Both the position numbers and the translations under genes were made by a program. Source: Typha latifolia (taxonomy: Eukaryota > Streptophyta > Magnoliopsida > Poales > Typhaceae). Taken from it: a stretch of DNA of 64,000 bases. Under the pieces are notes generated by a model that saw only the letters and a list, made by a program, of their open reading frames with translations, was not told the origin of the DNA and made no database searches. The stretch spans positions 829,001-893,000 of the forward strand of contig CM034112.1 in the NCBI GenBank assembly GCA_019914945.1, written 5' to 3'. Every line of letters begins with the position of its first letter. Within the stretch, counting starts at the first letter, position 1. Of this stretch, positions 33,690 to 46,651 are shown in pieces.

Positions 33690-34115
33690 AATAAAAGTAA
33701 AATGTAGGCGCTTACATGCATAAATTCTGATTTGAGAAAAACCAATAATACAGGAGGAAATTTGCAATTATATTCGGGATCTAAAATGTAAATTAGTTTT
33801 CTGGGAATAAGCTCCTATATTTTACTTTTATTTCGCAGAACAACTCATCTTCTGGTACCCATTTGCAAACCTGACACCTATTTCCAATGATGGCGCAAAG
33901 TGCAAACAGGTCATCACACTTTCGTAATACAAGTAAAATGAAGGACTTTATTTGCATAAATTCTGATTTACAAATACTGATAATATAGGAGGGAATTTGC
34001 AATATATTCGCGATCTGACGGGAATTAGTTTTCTCCAAATAAGTACCTATATTGTACTTTTATTGCGTAAAACTACTTATCTTCTGGTATTTGCAAATTG
34101 ACACCTGCTTCCGCA
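33690..34115 (+). repeat. Diverged tandem duplication (~236 bp unit) between DOHH and BET1
   Basis: GCATAAATTCTGATTT occurs at 33718 and 33954. The following blocks also match: AATTTGCAA with ATATTCG, AATTAGTTTTCT, CCTATATT, ACTTTTATT, TCATCTTCTGGTA/TTATCTTCTGGTA and GACACCT. The copies are diverged by substitutions and indels. It lies in the shared upstream region of two divergent genes. Confidence 0.65.
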
Positions 34116-34120
34116 GATTA

Positions 34121-34842
34121 TTTATAAAAGCTAACCGTATGACAGGGGGCTTCTTGCAAAAACGTTAAAAAAGAAAAAAAAACACGAAAAACGTGGATTA
34201 TTCATAGCCACGTCCTTCCTCCGTCCGTCTCCCCCCCAAACCTCGGGCGAGATCGCGCCTCTCGAGATCCGACGAGCTCCGAGAACCTTTACCATAATTT
34301 CCAATCTCAATCTCAGATTGGAGTAAAGGTCAGTCCTTCTGCTCTTCCTCCAGTTCTATATCAGCGACGGTTCGAAGCAGTCCATCTTGAATCAAACGTG
34401 TCGAGTTAGGGTTTGTTGATTTGTTTCCAGATCTGAAGAATTTTGACTCTTATTCTTGTTTGATATAGTCTTGCCTCACCACCGGTCGGTTTAGTCTCTG
34501 ATAAATTGCAATATTTACTAACTGAATAATTGTTTATAACAATCGATCTTGAATGTGATGTTTTCTTTAGTTTGATAACTGGAGAAACCCATATATCTCG
34601 TAGATCACAAAGAACCGATTTAATTTGGTTGGATTCGAGAACCACATTGAGTATATTCGTTGATCTGGTTATTTATAGAAAGTTGACACTGGACATTCTG
34701 ATTTCCCTTGAAATGTAGAGTAAGAATACAGATCGTGGAGCTTTTCTTCTTCCTCTTCTTGAAGAAGGTATACAGCGTGCGGAACCGGATCAAAGACTTG
34801 TTATAAGAGAAAGCAATAATTTCTCATAATTTCAGGGGAGCC
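34121..34842 (+). promoter_or_regulatory. Probable promoter and spliced 5' leader of the Bet1-like gene
   Basis: TTTATAAAAG at 34121-34130 is a good TATA box. A GC-rich leader at about 34200-34328 ends in TAAAG/GTCAGT, a plausible donor at 34329. A matching acceptor TTTCAG ends at 34835, eight bases before the ATG (GGGAGCC then ATG). This gives a leader intron of about 507 bp. Confidence 0.5.
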
Positions 34843-35215
34843 ATGAATTCAAGGAGGTTAGTTTCAAGTTGTTTTTCTCTTTCTTTTCTCCCGCTCAGAT
34901 TTGCTTACATGGTCACTAAAATGCTGGCATAATTCTCCATAATGTTGACACTTGATAGTTGTATACAAAGTGATAAAGAATTTATTTTATTTGTATTTAT
35001 ATAGTAGCATGACTCTAAGTACATCTAGAATGGAATTGCGTTGTTACTTTTTTTAATTAGCAACTAGATTTACATACCAACTCGAATTTAGTAGCTTAGG
35101 ATTATTGATTTGAAAAGTGACGGCTGATCAATTATACACAGATACTGAAGCAATATAGTATGTTTCTTCTTCTCCTCTTTTACATGGTATGCTTGATACC
35201 AAAAGGTGCGCAGCC

Positions 35216-35265
<50 letters not shown>

Positions 35266-37698
35266 TATTAACGGATTTGGATCACATCCCATAAAGCGGG
35301 TTGTTGATACTATTCCTTAGATTCTTGTCAAAAAAACAAAAGAAGGAAAGAAAAGAAAAAACGAAGCCTGCAGTTTATTTGAAATTTGAATTACCATATT
35401 ATATAAATACACTATGTGGGCATGGGTTCTCTTTATATTATATTGTTCCTAACAATTTCTATAGCTTCATTGATACTTTGTCTTTTCCTCCTTTATTGAA
35501 GCTATATAGTTACATCATTTTAAAAAAAATGGTCTCATTGTATATGTTTTATTTAATTTAATATTCTCGTTTTATATTTTTCATTTAATGGAATAGGGAC
35601 TATCGTAGCAGCAGGGCTGCACTATTTGATGGCATTGAAGAGAGTGGAATTCGATCCTCGGCCTACTCTTCTCATGAAATCAATGAACATGATAATGATC
35701 GAGCTATGGAAGGATTGCAAGACAGAGTCAATATTCTGAAGAGAGTAAGTTCTGTCCTATTAATGATTATATTTTCCGTATTTGATCTTTTGGAGAAATT
35801 TGAGAGTAGTAATGTGTTAAATTGTTAATAACTTCTTAAGAACCTTTTCGATCAGCATGGCTAGTGGTCTAAGTTCTTTCTTATCAGTTTAATGGATTTG
35901 CCAATATTCTAGCTTACCAAGTATGTTGCTGACTTATTCTTTACTTATCTTCTCTATTAGATGGCTAATGGACTAATATTGACGCTAGAATCCTGATTCA
36001 GTACTCAAATTGCGGGATCTTGAATTTGATACATTTTAAAGCTGACAGTAGTTTCATTTTGCAAATGTTACTTGTCCTAGTCAGTTTAGCCCATTGTCTC
36101 AGTGTCAAGGAGACCTTAACATCCGTGGATATTCTGCTTTGCCTTCTCTGCATTGCTATTCTGATTCGTCAAATCTCAATTAAATCACGAGCCTACCAAT
36201 AGAAACAGCTTTATTTTACCGGCCTTAGAAAACTCTGTTTAGTACTGGAAAATGTTAGGAGCCTGTAAGAAGGATCCTTGCTTAGGATTCATTGGCATAC
36301 AAAAGCACATGGAATGGAGGGACAGTTACACTGTTGAAGCATAAAAAAGAGGGAATGTACAATGATTAGACTAGACCAGCAAGACATGCCCTTACAGGTA
36401 GAGTTGCTGAATATATCTGTTTATACAAGATTCAAATTTCACAGGGCATATTTGTGAACATTTTCTTAGCTCAATTATGTTATCTACATTTCCAGTTATT
36501 TTTGAATTTGACCACCATAGGAATGATAAATTAATTGACTACCGTAAGAGGGAAGTTTTGACAAATGGAATGGAAAGAACGTTAAGATTTTGAATTTCAT
36601 TTGTTAGTTCTGTGGCAACTTCATTTCTTTTTCTAACATGAAGTTAGAGATCATAGTATATTGCTCTTTGATAAGATCATACTAAGCACATAATGTAGAT
36701 TGGCACTTCTTTGGTACATCAACCATCTAAATATTTGCTACTTTGAAATCTTAGAGCATGATTTGCAACTTGCAAGGACCTTAAAGTTGATTTATGTTGA
36801 GCATATCATCTTTTCAGTATTAGACTGAAAATGTCCTATAACTTTTTGTTGTCCATTTTTGGCATATCCTTGTAAGCTAGATGTTTAATAGAGCAAAGTC
36901 ATCTTTGGCACCTGATGAGCTAAAAGAGTTGGTAATCAGCTAAAACATCACTCGTGTAATTTGTGAATTTCTTTTTTTGTGCCATGTAAGGCGGATGTTT
37001 AATGGAATGAAGTCATCTTTGATTCTTTGTTGCCCAGTGAGTTATAATATTTACAGTAGTCCCCACAATAGCATTTGTAGTGAGGTCACCTCTATTTTGA
37101 AGTAATATTAGAATTTCCATCCAGCTTGAACTTCTGAAATTGTAATCACTTTATAGATTTGTGGGGCCTCAGGAATTTCCTCTTTGTTGGTGATTTGTAT
37201 TTTCTTTCTGCAGTCAGGAATTTGTAGATCTTTTTTGAAATCAGACGCCCTTTTTTGATTGGTTTCTTTTATCTATGTGCAGTCTCTAATTAAGTGAGTG
37301 GCTTTTGGTAGTTGACAGGTGATATACATGAAGAGGTGGAGAGTCACAACCGCATGCTGGACAGAATGGTATGCGGTTTATATCTACATCGGTTCCCTTA
37401 AACATCTCTCATATATTTCCTTTTTTCTTTGGGTGATGTATGCATCTAATGATCCTGGTTTAATACAGGGAAACAATATGGATGCATCTAGGGGAATTCT
37501 TTCTGGAACTGTGGACAGATTTAAGATGGTACTTATGTCTATACTCATCGCATTATGGCAGCTATTCTTTTTTCTGCTCTGCTGATACCACCAATCTTTA
37601 CATGGCAGGTTTTTGAGACCAAATCAAATCGCAGAATGGCTACCCTTGTAGCATCTTTTGTTGCCATCTTCCTGCTCATATATTACTTGACCAAGTAG
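34843..37698 (+). CDS. BET1: Bet1/Bs14-type Qc-SNARE
   Basis: A 122-aa Golgi/ER SNARE acting in vesicle fusion between ER and Golgi. Five coding exons: 34843-34856, 35597-35744, 37312-37368, 37469-37528 and 37609-37698, total 369 nt including the stop, with all junctions in frame. The N-terminus MNSRRDYRSSRAALFDGIEE and the block SSHEINEHDNDRAMEGLQDR match plant BS14 proteins. The SNARE helix continues through LTGDIHEEVESHNRMLDRM and GNNMDASRGILSGTVDRFKM. It ends in a single C-terminal anchor, LVASFVAIFLLIYYLTK. The length equals that of Arabidopsis BS14a as I recall it. The first coding exon is only 14 nt. Intron 1 holds a (TA)n microsatellite at 35216-35263. Confidence 0.92.
35216..35263. 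repeat. (TA)n microsatellite
   Basis: About 24 uninterrupted TA repeats in the first intron after the start codon of the Bet1-like gene; likely length-polymorphic. Confidence 0.95.
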
Positions 37699-40600
37699 CA
37701 GAGTTAAATATTAAGGTACTGCTATAAATGTTTGCAGGACAAATATACCTAGCATGCTTCTATTGGTATTTTCATGCCAATATATCTGGATGTAATATAT
37801 ACATCATGAAGCAAGTCTTGTCTATGGTTATCTATGGTGTTGTTATCCTGCTTCTGGAAGTCCTGTCATATTGCTGCAATGTGAAATGATATCATGTCTG
37901 TTATTGGTTTGAATGTTATAGATGCGCTGAATGTCTTTGGTTGACTGACTACAGCTTTTCTTCCTCAAAAAAGAAAAAGAAAAGGAGAAAAGAAAATGTT
38001 TTCAGTGATGAATACTGACAAAATGTTTTGAAGTTGTTAATAACTACTTTGTTTTCGGTTTGTCCATAAACCAAGGAGAACTAAGGGTGCATTCTGCAAG
38101 TTCTATCCATCTTTAGAAGTTATATGATAAACTATCATATTAGGTGCTCAATTATATCACCTCATACGAAACAACATTTAGCGAATACTCTGAAACAAAA
38201 GTTTGTGTACAATTTGTCCTTTTAACTATTATTTAATACAAAAATCCGGATATTCTTGAGTTTATGCCATAAGGATCATGTTTCTCTAATTTGATGCTGA
38301 TTCATTTCTTTTCCTTCCTTTTCTTTAATTTTTTTTTTTTTTTGGATATAAATGGGAACTATGTCGTGCTCATTTGAATAAGTCAGCTTTGGCAAACTCA
38401 AATCGGAAAAGTATATAAAGATCCAAGATCAAACCCAAGTTTGGTGCTGACCGACTTGTATTATTGAAACTGTGATGCTTTAATCGTGGGGGCACTTCCT
38501 ACCAAACCACTATCTTAAGCAGTTAACCTTCCTTTCTACCTTCCACTATTATGCTGACCAATCCTTAACTACATTGCAATCTATGCACATCCTCCTATTA
38601 AATCCTCTCTCTCGCTATCTCTCCTCTATTATCACATCCTAGAATTTGCATCAACATCCAGGTGAGTTGGCTCGTCCGTCTGATAGCAGCCCTCTCCTCC
38701 CAGGTGGAGAAGAGTTGGGCATCTCCTCGCGACACATGGAGATGGGTTAAAGTAAGACCTTTGAACACCACCAGATTCGATTTTATTTATCCATTCACAC
38801 CCATCTACCTCACATCTCATGTGCATCTTACCTGTACCCATCTTAGATTATTCGGCTCTCACATTAATCTAATCTTTTCTTAGCCCAGTTAGGAGTGTCA
38901 CGCACACACCACCGATGCTTATTAAATTCTAATATTTGCTGCTACTTTATTATCTATTCACAGGTGCAACAAGGCAATTGGGTGTTTAAATAATTAAGCA
39001 TTACAGGATCTTTAGTTGGGGAGCCGTTGTACTTTGCAACTTGTGCTAGGGACCACTACATTTAGGAATCTCCATTTTTTTTTTATCTTCTTATATATAT
39101 ATATATATACACACTCATTAGTAGATGTCTTCTCGTGAAACCTCATCCGGTTTCATGCCTTATTGGTAGCTTTATTTTAAAAGAATTAGACATAAACCAT
39201 TAAAGTATTACTTGAGCTCTGAGCCTTCTGACCCATTAAGGAAAGGGAACTGTGGAGTTCCATCTCAATTATTCATGCTTGATTCGTTGATTAATTTTTC
39301 TTCTTTTTTCTTTTTTTTTTCTCCTTCTTGAGAAGTTGAACTTTTCCACTTTTCAGTAATAATATACTATGCGAATCTCTACCACTTGAGATAAAATTAA
39401 CCCATTAATCACATAGTCAGAGATCGAGAAATTTACTTAAGTAAATTTTGTTTCTTTTAAGGTATACATCTAGGGTTTCTTGATGCAGATTGACCATTCG
39501 TTTGATTTGTTAACTTGGCTTGTGGGCTTATTAGAAGAGATTAATTTTCAAAATAAGAATCTAACTGTTTTAATATTTTTCTTCTTTTTACTCTCATGGA
39601 GATCCACATGTTAAATAACTGTGAGAACAAATCTTTACTTTACTTTGAGTACGAAATCTTTGTATGCAGACATTTATGGGAAGCCAACCTTTTTTCCTCA
39701 TACATGCACTAGAAAAAAATTTAATGATTTGGATAAAGAAATGTTTCCGTACTTTATAGACATCAAAGTTTGGTACCTCGAGAGATGAAAATAAAAAAGA
39801 CTAGGAGGGCCTATTCATCTACTGACCTTTCACAGGAGATTTTCCCAATTGGAATGTTGATTAAGTAATCCACATCACAAAAAACAACAACAATATATAT
39901 AGGCATGATCTTCTTCAGTTCGAAGGAAAAGAAGGTGGTTAGAGATAAAGTTTCTAATGAAATATTATTACCATGTGTGGCCGTTTTTGCATGAGTAGGT
40001 TATTCATTATGCAAAAATGATGCGAGCTTCACATTCTTCTATGTACTTAGTTGTCCTAACTGTGGAAGAAGGCATTGTTTAATTACACAAATCTAGGCAA
40101 AATCCAGGCTTAGATTAGATATCTCAATCTTTTGGGTCTTGTACTGGTGCTGTCAGAAGTGCTCTTGGGGGGGGGGGGGGGGGGTCACAACTGTTATTAA
40201 TAGGACTCCGTTACTTAATTAGATGCTTTAAGAAGTCAATCAAGGGGATTACTCTCTTTGATATTATTGCTAACCAATACGATGGTTGCTTCTCTCGGCG
40301 AAGAGACTTTGAATTTAGTATATCTCATTTCCACTTGATTCTTATTTGTTTGTGATATATCATTCTAAATTTCGTATTCGTTTACATACCTTTCTAGTTA
40401 ATTTTGTATAACTATAGGTTAAAATCTTAATGTGATGGTTTCTCTTGACGAGGAGAGTTTGAATCTGGGACATCTCATTCCACTTGAGAGAAATTATGTA
40501 TCTCTATCAGTGCTGCTATCAAACAATAGAAAGCACAGCAAGAGTGGAAATAAACTGGAAACGTGGGTTAGATATTGAAAGAGTGGATAAATATGAGAAT

Positions 40601-40700
40601 TTGTACTCTTATCATAGTAGTACAAGAACAAACAAAGGAACAAAAGAGAGGAAAAAAAAAAGGAAAGGTGGTCATCTCTATCTCTCTCTTTCTCTCCTCC
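37699..40700. other. Intergenic between the Bet1-like and AHL genes
   Basis: About 3 kb, AT-rich, with no gene recognised. It contains a short (TA)n at about 39093-39108 and an 18-base G run at 40167-40184. A short GC-richer stretch at 38650-38760 gives small ORFs on both strands with no recognisable domain. Confidence 0.4.
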
Positions 40701-40703
40701 TCC

Positions 40704-40708
<5 letters not shown>

Positions 40709-40769
<61 letters not shown>
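40709..40769. repeat. (TC)n microsatellite
   Basis: About 30 TC dinucleotides in a longer pyrimidine-rich tract upstream of the AHL gene. CT-rich tracts are common in plant promoters and leaders. ORFs of Ser-Leu or Arg-Glu repeats across it (40484-40963 and antisense) are artefacts. Confidence 0.95.
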
Positions 40770-40770
<1 letters not shown>

Positions 40771-41410
40771 TGGTTGGGATGTCGTAGTTAGCGAAAGGGA
40801 CGTGCTCCCCACCTGCCCATCCGCACGCGGTCCTACAAGAAACCTTAATTTCCAACACAACAAAACAAAGGCATACATAAACACACTGTCTCTCTATGAT
40901 CTCTATATCTCTGTCTACTCCAATCCTAACCCCAACCCAGACTCAGTTCAATGCACCTTATAAACTTACACCAACACAACATCAACAACTCAAAAGCTCT
41001 TCAAAAGACGACCCAATCCCTATCTTATTACCACCACCATCTCCTTTGTATAATAATCCACTCCCCAAAGTCTCTTTCTCTCTCTCTGTACACCAAGTCT
41101 TCTTCCTCCTGCCTTTTATTATATACCACTTGGTTAACAGAGAAAATAATACGCGGCTCCTCAATTGCTACTATATATATATATATATTTATATTTATAT
41201 TTACACACATTAAAGAAAAAGGATCGATGTATTCCCTTCATCTCATTCACTTCCTGCAGCCTTTATTCTTCTCCATCACTTAGACTTTATCCAAAGTCTG
41301 CATAGCTGCTCTTCTCTTCGCTGATCAGTACTTGGTCTTGTGGAATAGAAGAGCAGAGGAGGAGGTGTCTGTTTGTTTGTTTTCTTCCTTTTTTCTTTTA
41401 ACTAGGCAAA

Positions 41411-42265
41411 CTGGCGAACAGGTGGTGGACGGGCGGCCATCTTGGCCTCCCGGGAGCCGACGTGGCGGCCTCCGGCTCCAATAACGACTCGCCACCGAAA
41501 GAAGCTGACCAAAGCGGAGGGGGCGGAGGAGGAGGAGGCGATGACGTGGACAGGGACAACAGCAGCGAGCCACGCGAGGGCGCCGTCGTGGGCAGCAACC
41601 GTCGCCCGCGAGGCCGGCCCCCGGGCTCCAAGAACAAGCCGAAGCCCCCCATCTTCGTGACGCGCGACAGCCCCAACGCCCTCCGCAGCCACGTCATGGA
41701 GGTCGCGGGCGGCGCCGACGTGGCTGAGTCCATAGCCCAGTTCGCCCGCCGCCGCCAACGCGGCGTCTGCGTTCTGAGCGGCGCCGGGACAGTCGCCAAC
41801 GTGGCTCTCCGCCAGCCCTCCGCTCCCGGGGCCGTCGTCGCCCTCCACGGCCGATTCGAGATCCTCTCGTTGACCGGCACGTTCCTCCCCGGACCGGCCC
41901 CTCCCGGTTCCACTGGGCTAACAGTCTACTTAGCCGGCGGCCAAGGCCAGGTCGTCGGGGGGAGCGTCGTCGGCACCTTGGTCGCCGCGGGCCCCGTCAT
42001 GGTCGTCGCCTCAACCTTCGCCAACGCGACGTACGAGAGGCTTCCTCTGGAGGACGACGAAGAAGGCTTGGCCGCCACCGGCGGCAACGGATCTCAGGGC
42101 CCACTCTCCGGAGTCTCCGCACCGCTAATGGGGCCCGGCGGGCCCGGCGGTCTTCCCGATCCCTCGGCGTTGCCGATTTTTAACCTCCCGCCGAATTTAG
42201 TCCCGAACGGCGGGCAACTTGGCGGCGACGCCTTCGCGTGGGCTCATGCCCGGCCGCCGTACTAA
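41411..42265 (+). CDS. AT-hook motif nuclear-localised (AHL) protein, clade A, type I; apparent CTG start
   Basis: An intronless 284-aa nuclear DNA-binding protein. One type-I AT-hook ([15 protein letters not shown], about residues 64-78) is followed by a PPC domain ([52 protein letters not shown]). The tail [18 protein letters not shown] is typical of the AHL15/19/20 group. These proteins bind AT-rich DNA and regulate growth, flowering and ageing. Family members begin MANPWW or similar. Here the frame reads LANRWWTGG with CTG at 41411-41413, where ATG is expected, in strong context (A at -3, G at +4). An in-frame TAA at 41399 rules out an unspliced upstream ATG. A pyrimidine tract and CTAG at 41370-41405 could alternatively be a 3' splice site joining an unseen first exon. 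The coding sequence is very GC-rich. Confidence 0.85.
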   Translation: MANRWWTGGHLGLPGADVAASGSNNDSPPKEADQSGGGGGGGGDDVDRDNSSEPREGAVVGSNRRPRGRPPGSKNKPKPPIFVTRDSPNALRSHVMEVAGGADVAESIAQFARRRQRGVCVLSGAGTVANVALRQPSAPGAVVALHGRFEILSLTGTFLPGPAPPGSTGLTVYLAGGQGQVVGGSVVGTLVAAGPVMVVASTFANATYERLPLEDDEEGLAATGGNGSQGPLSGVSAPLMGPGGPGGLPDPSALPIFNLPPNLVPNGGQLGGDAFAWAHARPPY

Positions 42266-45200
42266 ATCGAGAGGAGTTGCATGAAATATTGGAGGTCTCA
42301 AGATAACTGATGCTGATCATGATCATGGTGAGGTATTGCTACTGTTTTATTCTATTAGGTAGTATATATAGATGATATTGTTAGTCTTTGTTGTTGTCTA
42401 ACAAAGATTACCATGGAATTATGTTTGCTGTGATAGTTTTAGTAGGAGTTGTATTTGCGCAAACTTTGGGAATCATAACTGCATCGATTAATGGAAAACT
42501 TACACGAACTTCAATGCATCGCTTCATGACAACGTAGGAAGTATATATTCATGTAAATTTATCCTATACTAGTACCCGTGATCGATTTCAAATTGCTGGA
42601 CTAATGTATTGAATTATCTCACATGCATGCAGAGAAATGTATCTCTTTTCGTTTTACTTGTCGAAATTGATCATAGATAAGTTTTCGCTCTCTTAGATAT
42701 CATGATCTCAAGCTTAGTTTCTATTTTCACCTACACATTATAAGAGCTATAATCAAATGTTTGCAATGATAGCAGTTTCACCGCGATTAATGAAATATAT
42801 GCTAATGTCTCTAAGAAACAGATGCTATTAATTCTTCATGAGAAATAGAAATAATTTCTAGCTAGTGCACCAACTGTCACATTATTGAAGCTGTGTTCTT
42901 TCTCAGTGCCAGTAGTACTACTAGAGATCATGATGGAAGATATATAAGATGTATTGAGACTTTCTAGTGAATAGAGGATAGAATAGCTTTCCTTTAATGT
43001 GAGGGAAAATGAGAAGAAAGAAAGATGAGACAACTTGTGGCTGCTAATGAGAACTTTGATTCCGCAGCTAACATAGATTCTGAAAAGTTCTTGTTATTAG
43101 GTAATTGTCTAAACAACCTTTGCAGTTGGTAATTAGATAGATTGTTCTAAATAGCCATAGTACTTGTGTAGTTTTAGTTTGGCATTTAATTTATCATGTT
43201 AAATGCATGGTGATATTCTTGAAAATGGATAGAGAGACATCTAACTGTTCTTTCTGGAAATTATGAGGTATTGAATATATATATATATATGCAGAAACGA
43301 AATCAGAAAAATTTACCATAAAAGATTTGTGTTTCTTGAACAAGTTTGCCAACTATTTGTTGTGTAGTTATATATCATGGGAGGAGTATGCATAAAAGAA
43401 TTCCAATTTAAAACTCTAGGTCTCTTAGAATAGAGAAGAATTTCCTCCTATGAAGGTTTTGAATTGTATTCTAGGAATAAGCCAAGAATACGTAGAATTC
43501 CAATAATGAAGGTTTTGAATAGAATTCCAATTGTGAAGGTTTTGAATTATATTCTAGAATTCCAATTATGAGGCTAGCGAGAGTTTTCATTTTTTTTTCG
43601 AGGCTTCTATTTAGTGTTTGTAATTAGCTAGTAACATTTACTTAAAAGAAATGGTGTCTCTCAAGAAAAAAGAGTAAATATTGTTCATCAAATACTTTCC
43701 ATACGTTTATTTGAATTGGCACATATCAAAAAAGATTGGTCATTTGGTTGATTCATTATCAAACTATATATAGATTATATATTACTAACCGAAGTCTGAT
43801 GATATTGATGCATTAAATTGTGCATACTATTTGTAACTGCATACTTCTCGACCTCTTTACTTCTATTGTCTTAGTGGTCTATTTAGCTTAATATAATCTC
43901 TAGACAACCTTTTTCCTGATCAATAATCATAGTAAGCATATGGTGCACGTTATAATGACATGCTATTTAGTTAAATCATTGGGAAGTCCCTTCATTAGTT
44001 AAATTAATCAGTGATCAACTTTCTACTTCAACATATCTTGTTTAACCCTATTAATTTGTCAAAACGATATAAAAACTTAATTTCTTCACCACATACTTGA
44101 ACTGAGCAATTTAAACTAATACTCCTTTGAGCATTAAAATTAATCAACAAGTTGCCTGCTAGTTGCTCAATATGACAAAGTTGTGTATGTGTCATGTAAT
44201 GTGCATTGTTATCTCTGATCCCTAGTTTCTCATTGGTGCAGAAGCAATCAATATATGCTAGTATGAGACATTATTGTTTAATTTCTAAAAGATATATAAG
44301 AATGTCAAAAATGTACCTATTGACTTTGATGAGATTGTGATATTTGTCCTTCTTCCGAGTACTACTTGTTATGCTAAGAGTTTTTGGAACTGTGGAAGTG
44401 AGAGTGACTGATTATAACACAATGGCTTGGAGATCAATCATGTCACTTTCTTTCTCTTTCAAGAAGGTGGGTGGGACTACCAACTCTCGTCAGTTGATAG
44501 ATAAGTAATATACTGGGGAGGATAGTATTTCTTGCATGAATATAAATAATGGTGGCCTCTATGACTATTTTGACACCAAGACAAGCTATTATAGTCAAGG
44601 TTTCACCAAAGTACAAGAGATCAAAGATTTGATGTTAGTCCATGGATATATTATGCTGCATTGAATTGGTCTACTTATTTTCATATGCAGCTTGTTGGCT
44701 ATAATTGTTCCCCTTAATTAAAATTAACCGGCTTGTAGTTAGTGTTAATTTGGCAAGTAAAATTCGCACATGGAACGATTAGTTGAATAGTTAAAAGCAA
44801 CTTTCCGAACACTTGATGTGGCGTTTAATGATTAAAATTTGGCTTAATTGCTATGATTTCCTTTGGTCATTTAACATGCATATGGCCCCTGGAATTGTTC
44901 AAAGTCATGAAATATTTTTGCATACCATGCTGCACGTATATGGAGGAACATTCCTCCTCTATACTTCCAAAGTTTGATTTGTTGAAGATGTTCTAATTAT
45001 TCAAATTTACTCATTTAATTTGAAACGTTCTAGATCTCATCAGTTCCTTATGATGTTGGGGATCGAGCAATTGAGTCAAGAGTTTAGAAACTTCTAAATA
45101 GCTTCTGGGTCTTCTTTCTACATCTTAAAGAATGCCAGAGGCCAGTTGAATTTTGAAACTCTCCGAGTCAGAGATATCTTCATTGATCAGGACTAAATTA

Positions 45201-46333
45201 GTAAATTCTCATCATAAAATCTTCAATGTTCCTTTACACCAAGCATTTGCCTTCCTTGGTAAATGCTAGCTATGAGAAGATATAATTATGATGTTAATTA
45301 CTTGAAAAAGATTCTATATTAGATGATTCACTTAGCACTAAAACAAATTAGTAGCATTTGGGACCACACCTCACATGGATTAAGAATAAAGCTCGTTCAT
45401 ATTTTTCTCTTTCCTATGAGTTTATAGCAACTTGTAGCCAAAAATTCTAATGCCAAAGCCTCAATTCCTATGAATCCTATTAGCAAGATTATTCCAATCC
45501 TCTATTGTAACCTTAGGAGACCATCCAATTGTTGCCCACTTTTTGTTTCTCTTTCTCCTTTACTATGCTTTTGCTGGTAGCTTCTCCACTTTTAACATCT
45601 TGGTTATCGAATAAGCACGAAAGCAAATCCACTAACCATGCATTAGTAATGGACAACTCAACAATTAGTTAAAAAAATATTAGTAGGGAACCATGCCTAA
45701 CACTAGCTAATCTTCCCCGAAGAATACGGTAGGGGACCGCCATATCGGTGACTAAAAGATGCTTAAGGATTAATTAGTGGAGGATGATGGAGGGAACTCT
45801 AGTTTTCGTTAATCTTTGAAGTTTAATTAGCTGGCTATGAGATGCATATCTCATGTGTCTCTCTTCCAAGTTATTGATTAGCAACCCGTGATCTTTATAT
45901 TATAGACATCTAATTAAGTTGGGTCCCCTTCAATTTTACCTTCTTCCACTTTATCTACTAGTTAACTAGAAATGGAAAAATTAATATAATAGAGAATGAT
46001 GTATCTAAGGAAGGAGACATAAAACTAATGATCTTTCTTGACTTGTCATTTTTTTAATAGCAATTTGCGGTAGCCCAAAAATTTATTAAAAGACACCGTT
46101 GTTGGCATAATTATTATAGATGTATGTGGCTACTAAATGTAAACAGATTAGCTTTTGTCTCTTGTCTTTTTTGGGCTAGATTAGAGATAACAACATTGCT
46201 AAGATTTTAGGGCCAATTCAGACCCAGGCCCAATAGCTAATATTTCTTGAGGACCAAACGCATCATCAACTCTGTAGTATTTCAAGCAATAAAGCAAAAG
46301 ATAATGCATTAATTGTTTCGAGAAGTGAAAGAA
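42266..46333. other. Intergenic between AHL and C2H2 zinc-finger genes
   Basis: About 4 kb of AT-rich DNA without a recognised gene. A small cluster of ~26-55 bp direct repeats is listed separately. A (TA)n lies near 43276-43290. The right end should contain the 3' UTR of the minus-strand zinc-finger gene. Confidence 0.45.
43446..43580 (+). repeat. Cluster of short direct repeats
   Basis: TGAAGGTTTTGAAT occurs at 43451, 43507 and 43534, each followed or preceded by ATTCTAG or AGAATTCCAAT. It is a local, irregular tandem repeat in non-coding DNA. Confidence 0.7.
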
Positions 46334-46651
46334 TTATGGCTCAAGGCCAAGCCTAAGCTCCAAATCCACTTCTTCTTGCTCTCCAACACTTCTCCTGATC
46401 TTTCTTGCAGTCACTCCATCATCATCGTGCATTCTCTTGGGCCTTCGCAAATGCGAGCTTTTACCGCTTCGATTAGACCTCCTTGCGTAGATTGAAGCTC
46501 TATCTTTCCTGTGCATGTTCATGTGCCCTCCTAATGCTTGTGCACTGGAGAGTCCTCTCTTGCAGAAGACGCACTTGTAGAACTGCGCAGCGCCAGAATC
46601 ATCGTCATTTGATGCCTTTCTTTCCTTCTTTTCTTCAATACTTTCCATCAT
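46334..46651 (-). CDS. Single C2H2 zinc-finger protein with EAR repression motif
   Basis: A 105-aa, intronless plant C2H2 protein. It has one finger, [20 protein letters not shown] followed by NMHRKDR, with the plant-specific QALGGH signature (about residues 25-48). It ends in [10 protein letters not shown], an LxLxL-type EAR motif that recruits TOPLESS-class corepressors. A basic stretch ([17 protein letters not shown]) could serve nuclear import. This architecture matches the SUPERMAN/RBE/TAC1/LATE group of small transcriptional repressors controlling organ and cell-division patterns. Which member it is cannot be decided from this sequence. The start has two successive ATGs (MMES), and either may be used. 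Confidence 0.88.
   Translation of the reverse strand: MMESIEEKKERKASNDDDSGAAQFYKCVFCKRGLSSAQALGGHMNMHRKDRASIYARRSNRSGKSSHLRRPKRMHDDDGVTARKIRRSVGEQEEVDLELRLGLEP

Noticed and set aside
40484..40963. Long plus- and minus-strand ORFs of Ser/Leu or Arg/Glu repeats
   Set aside because: They are translations of the (TC)n microsatellite and flanking pyrimidine-rich leader of the AHL gene, with no domain.
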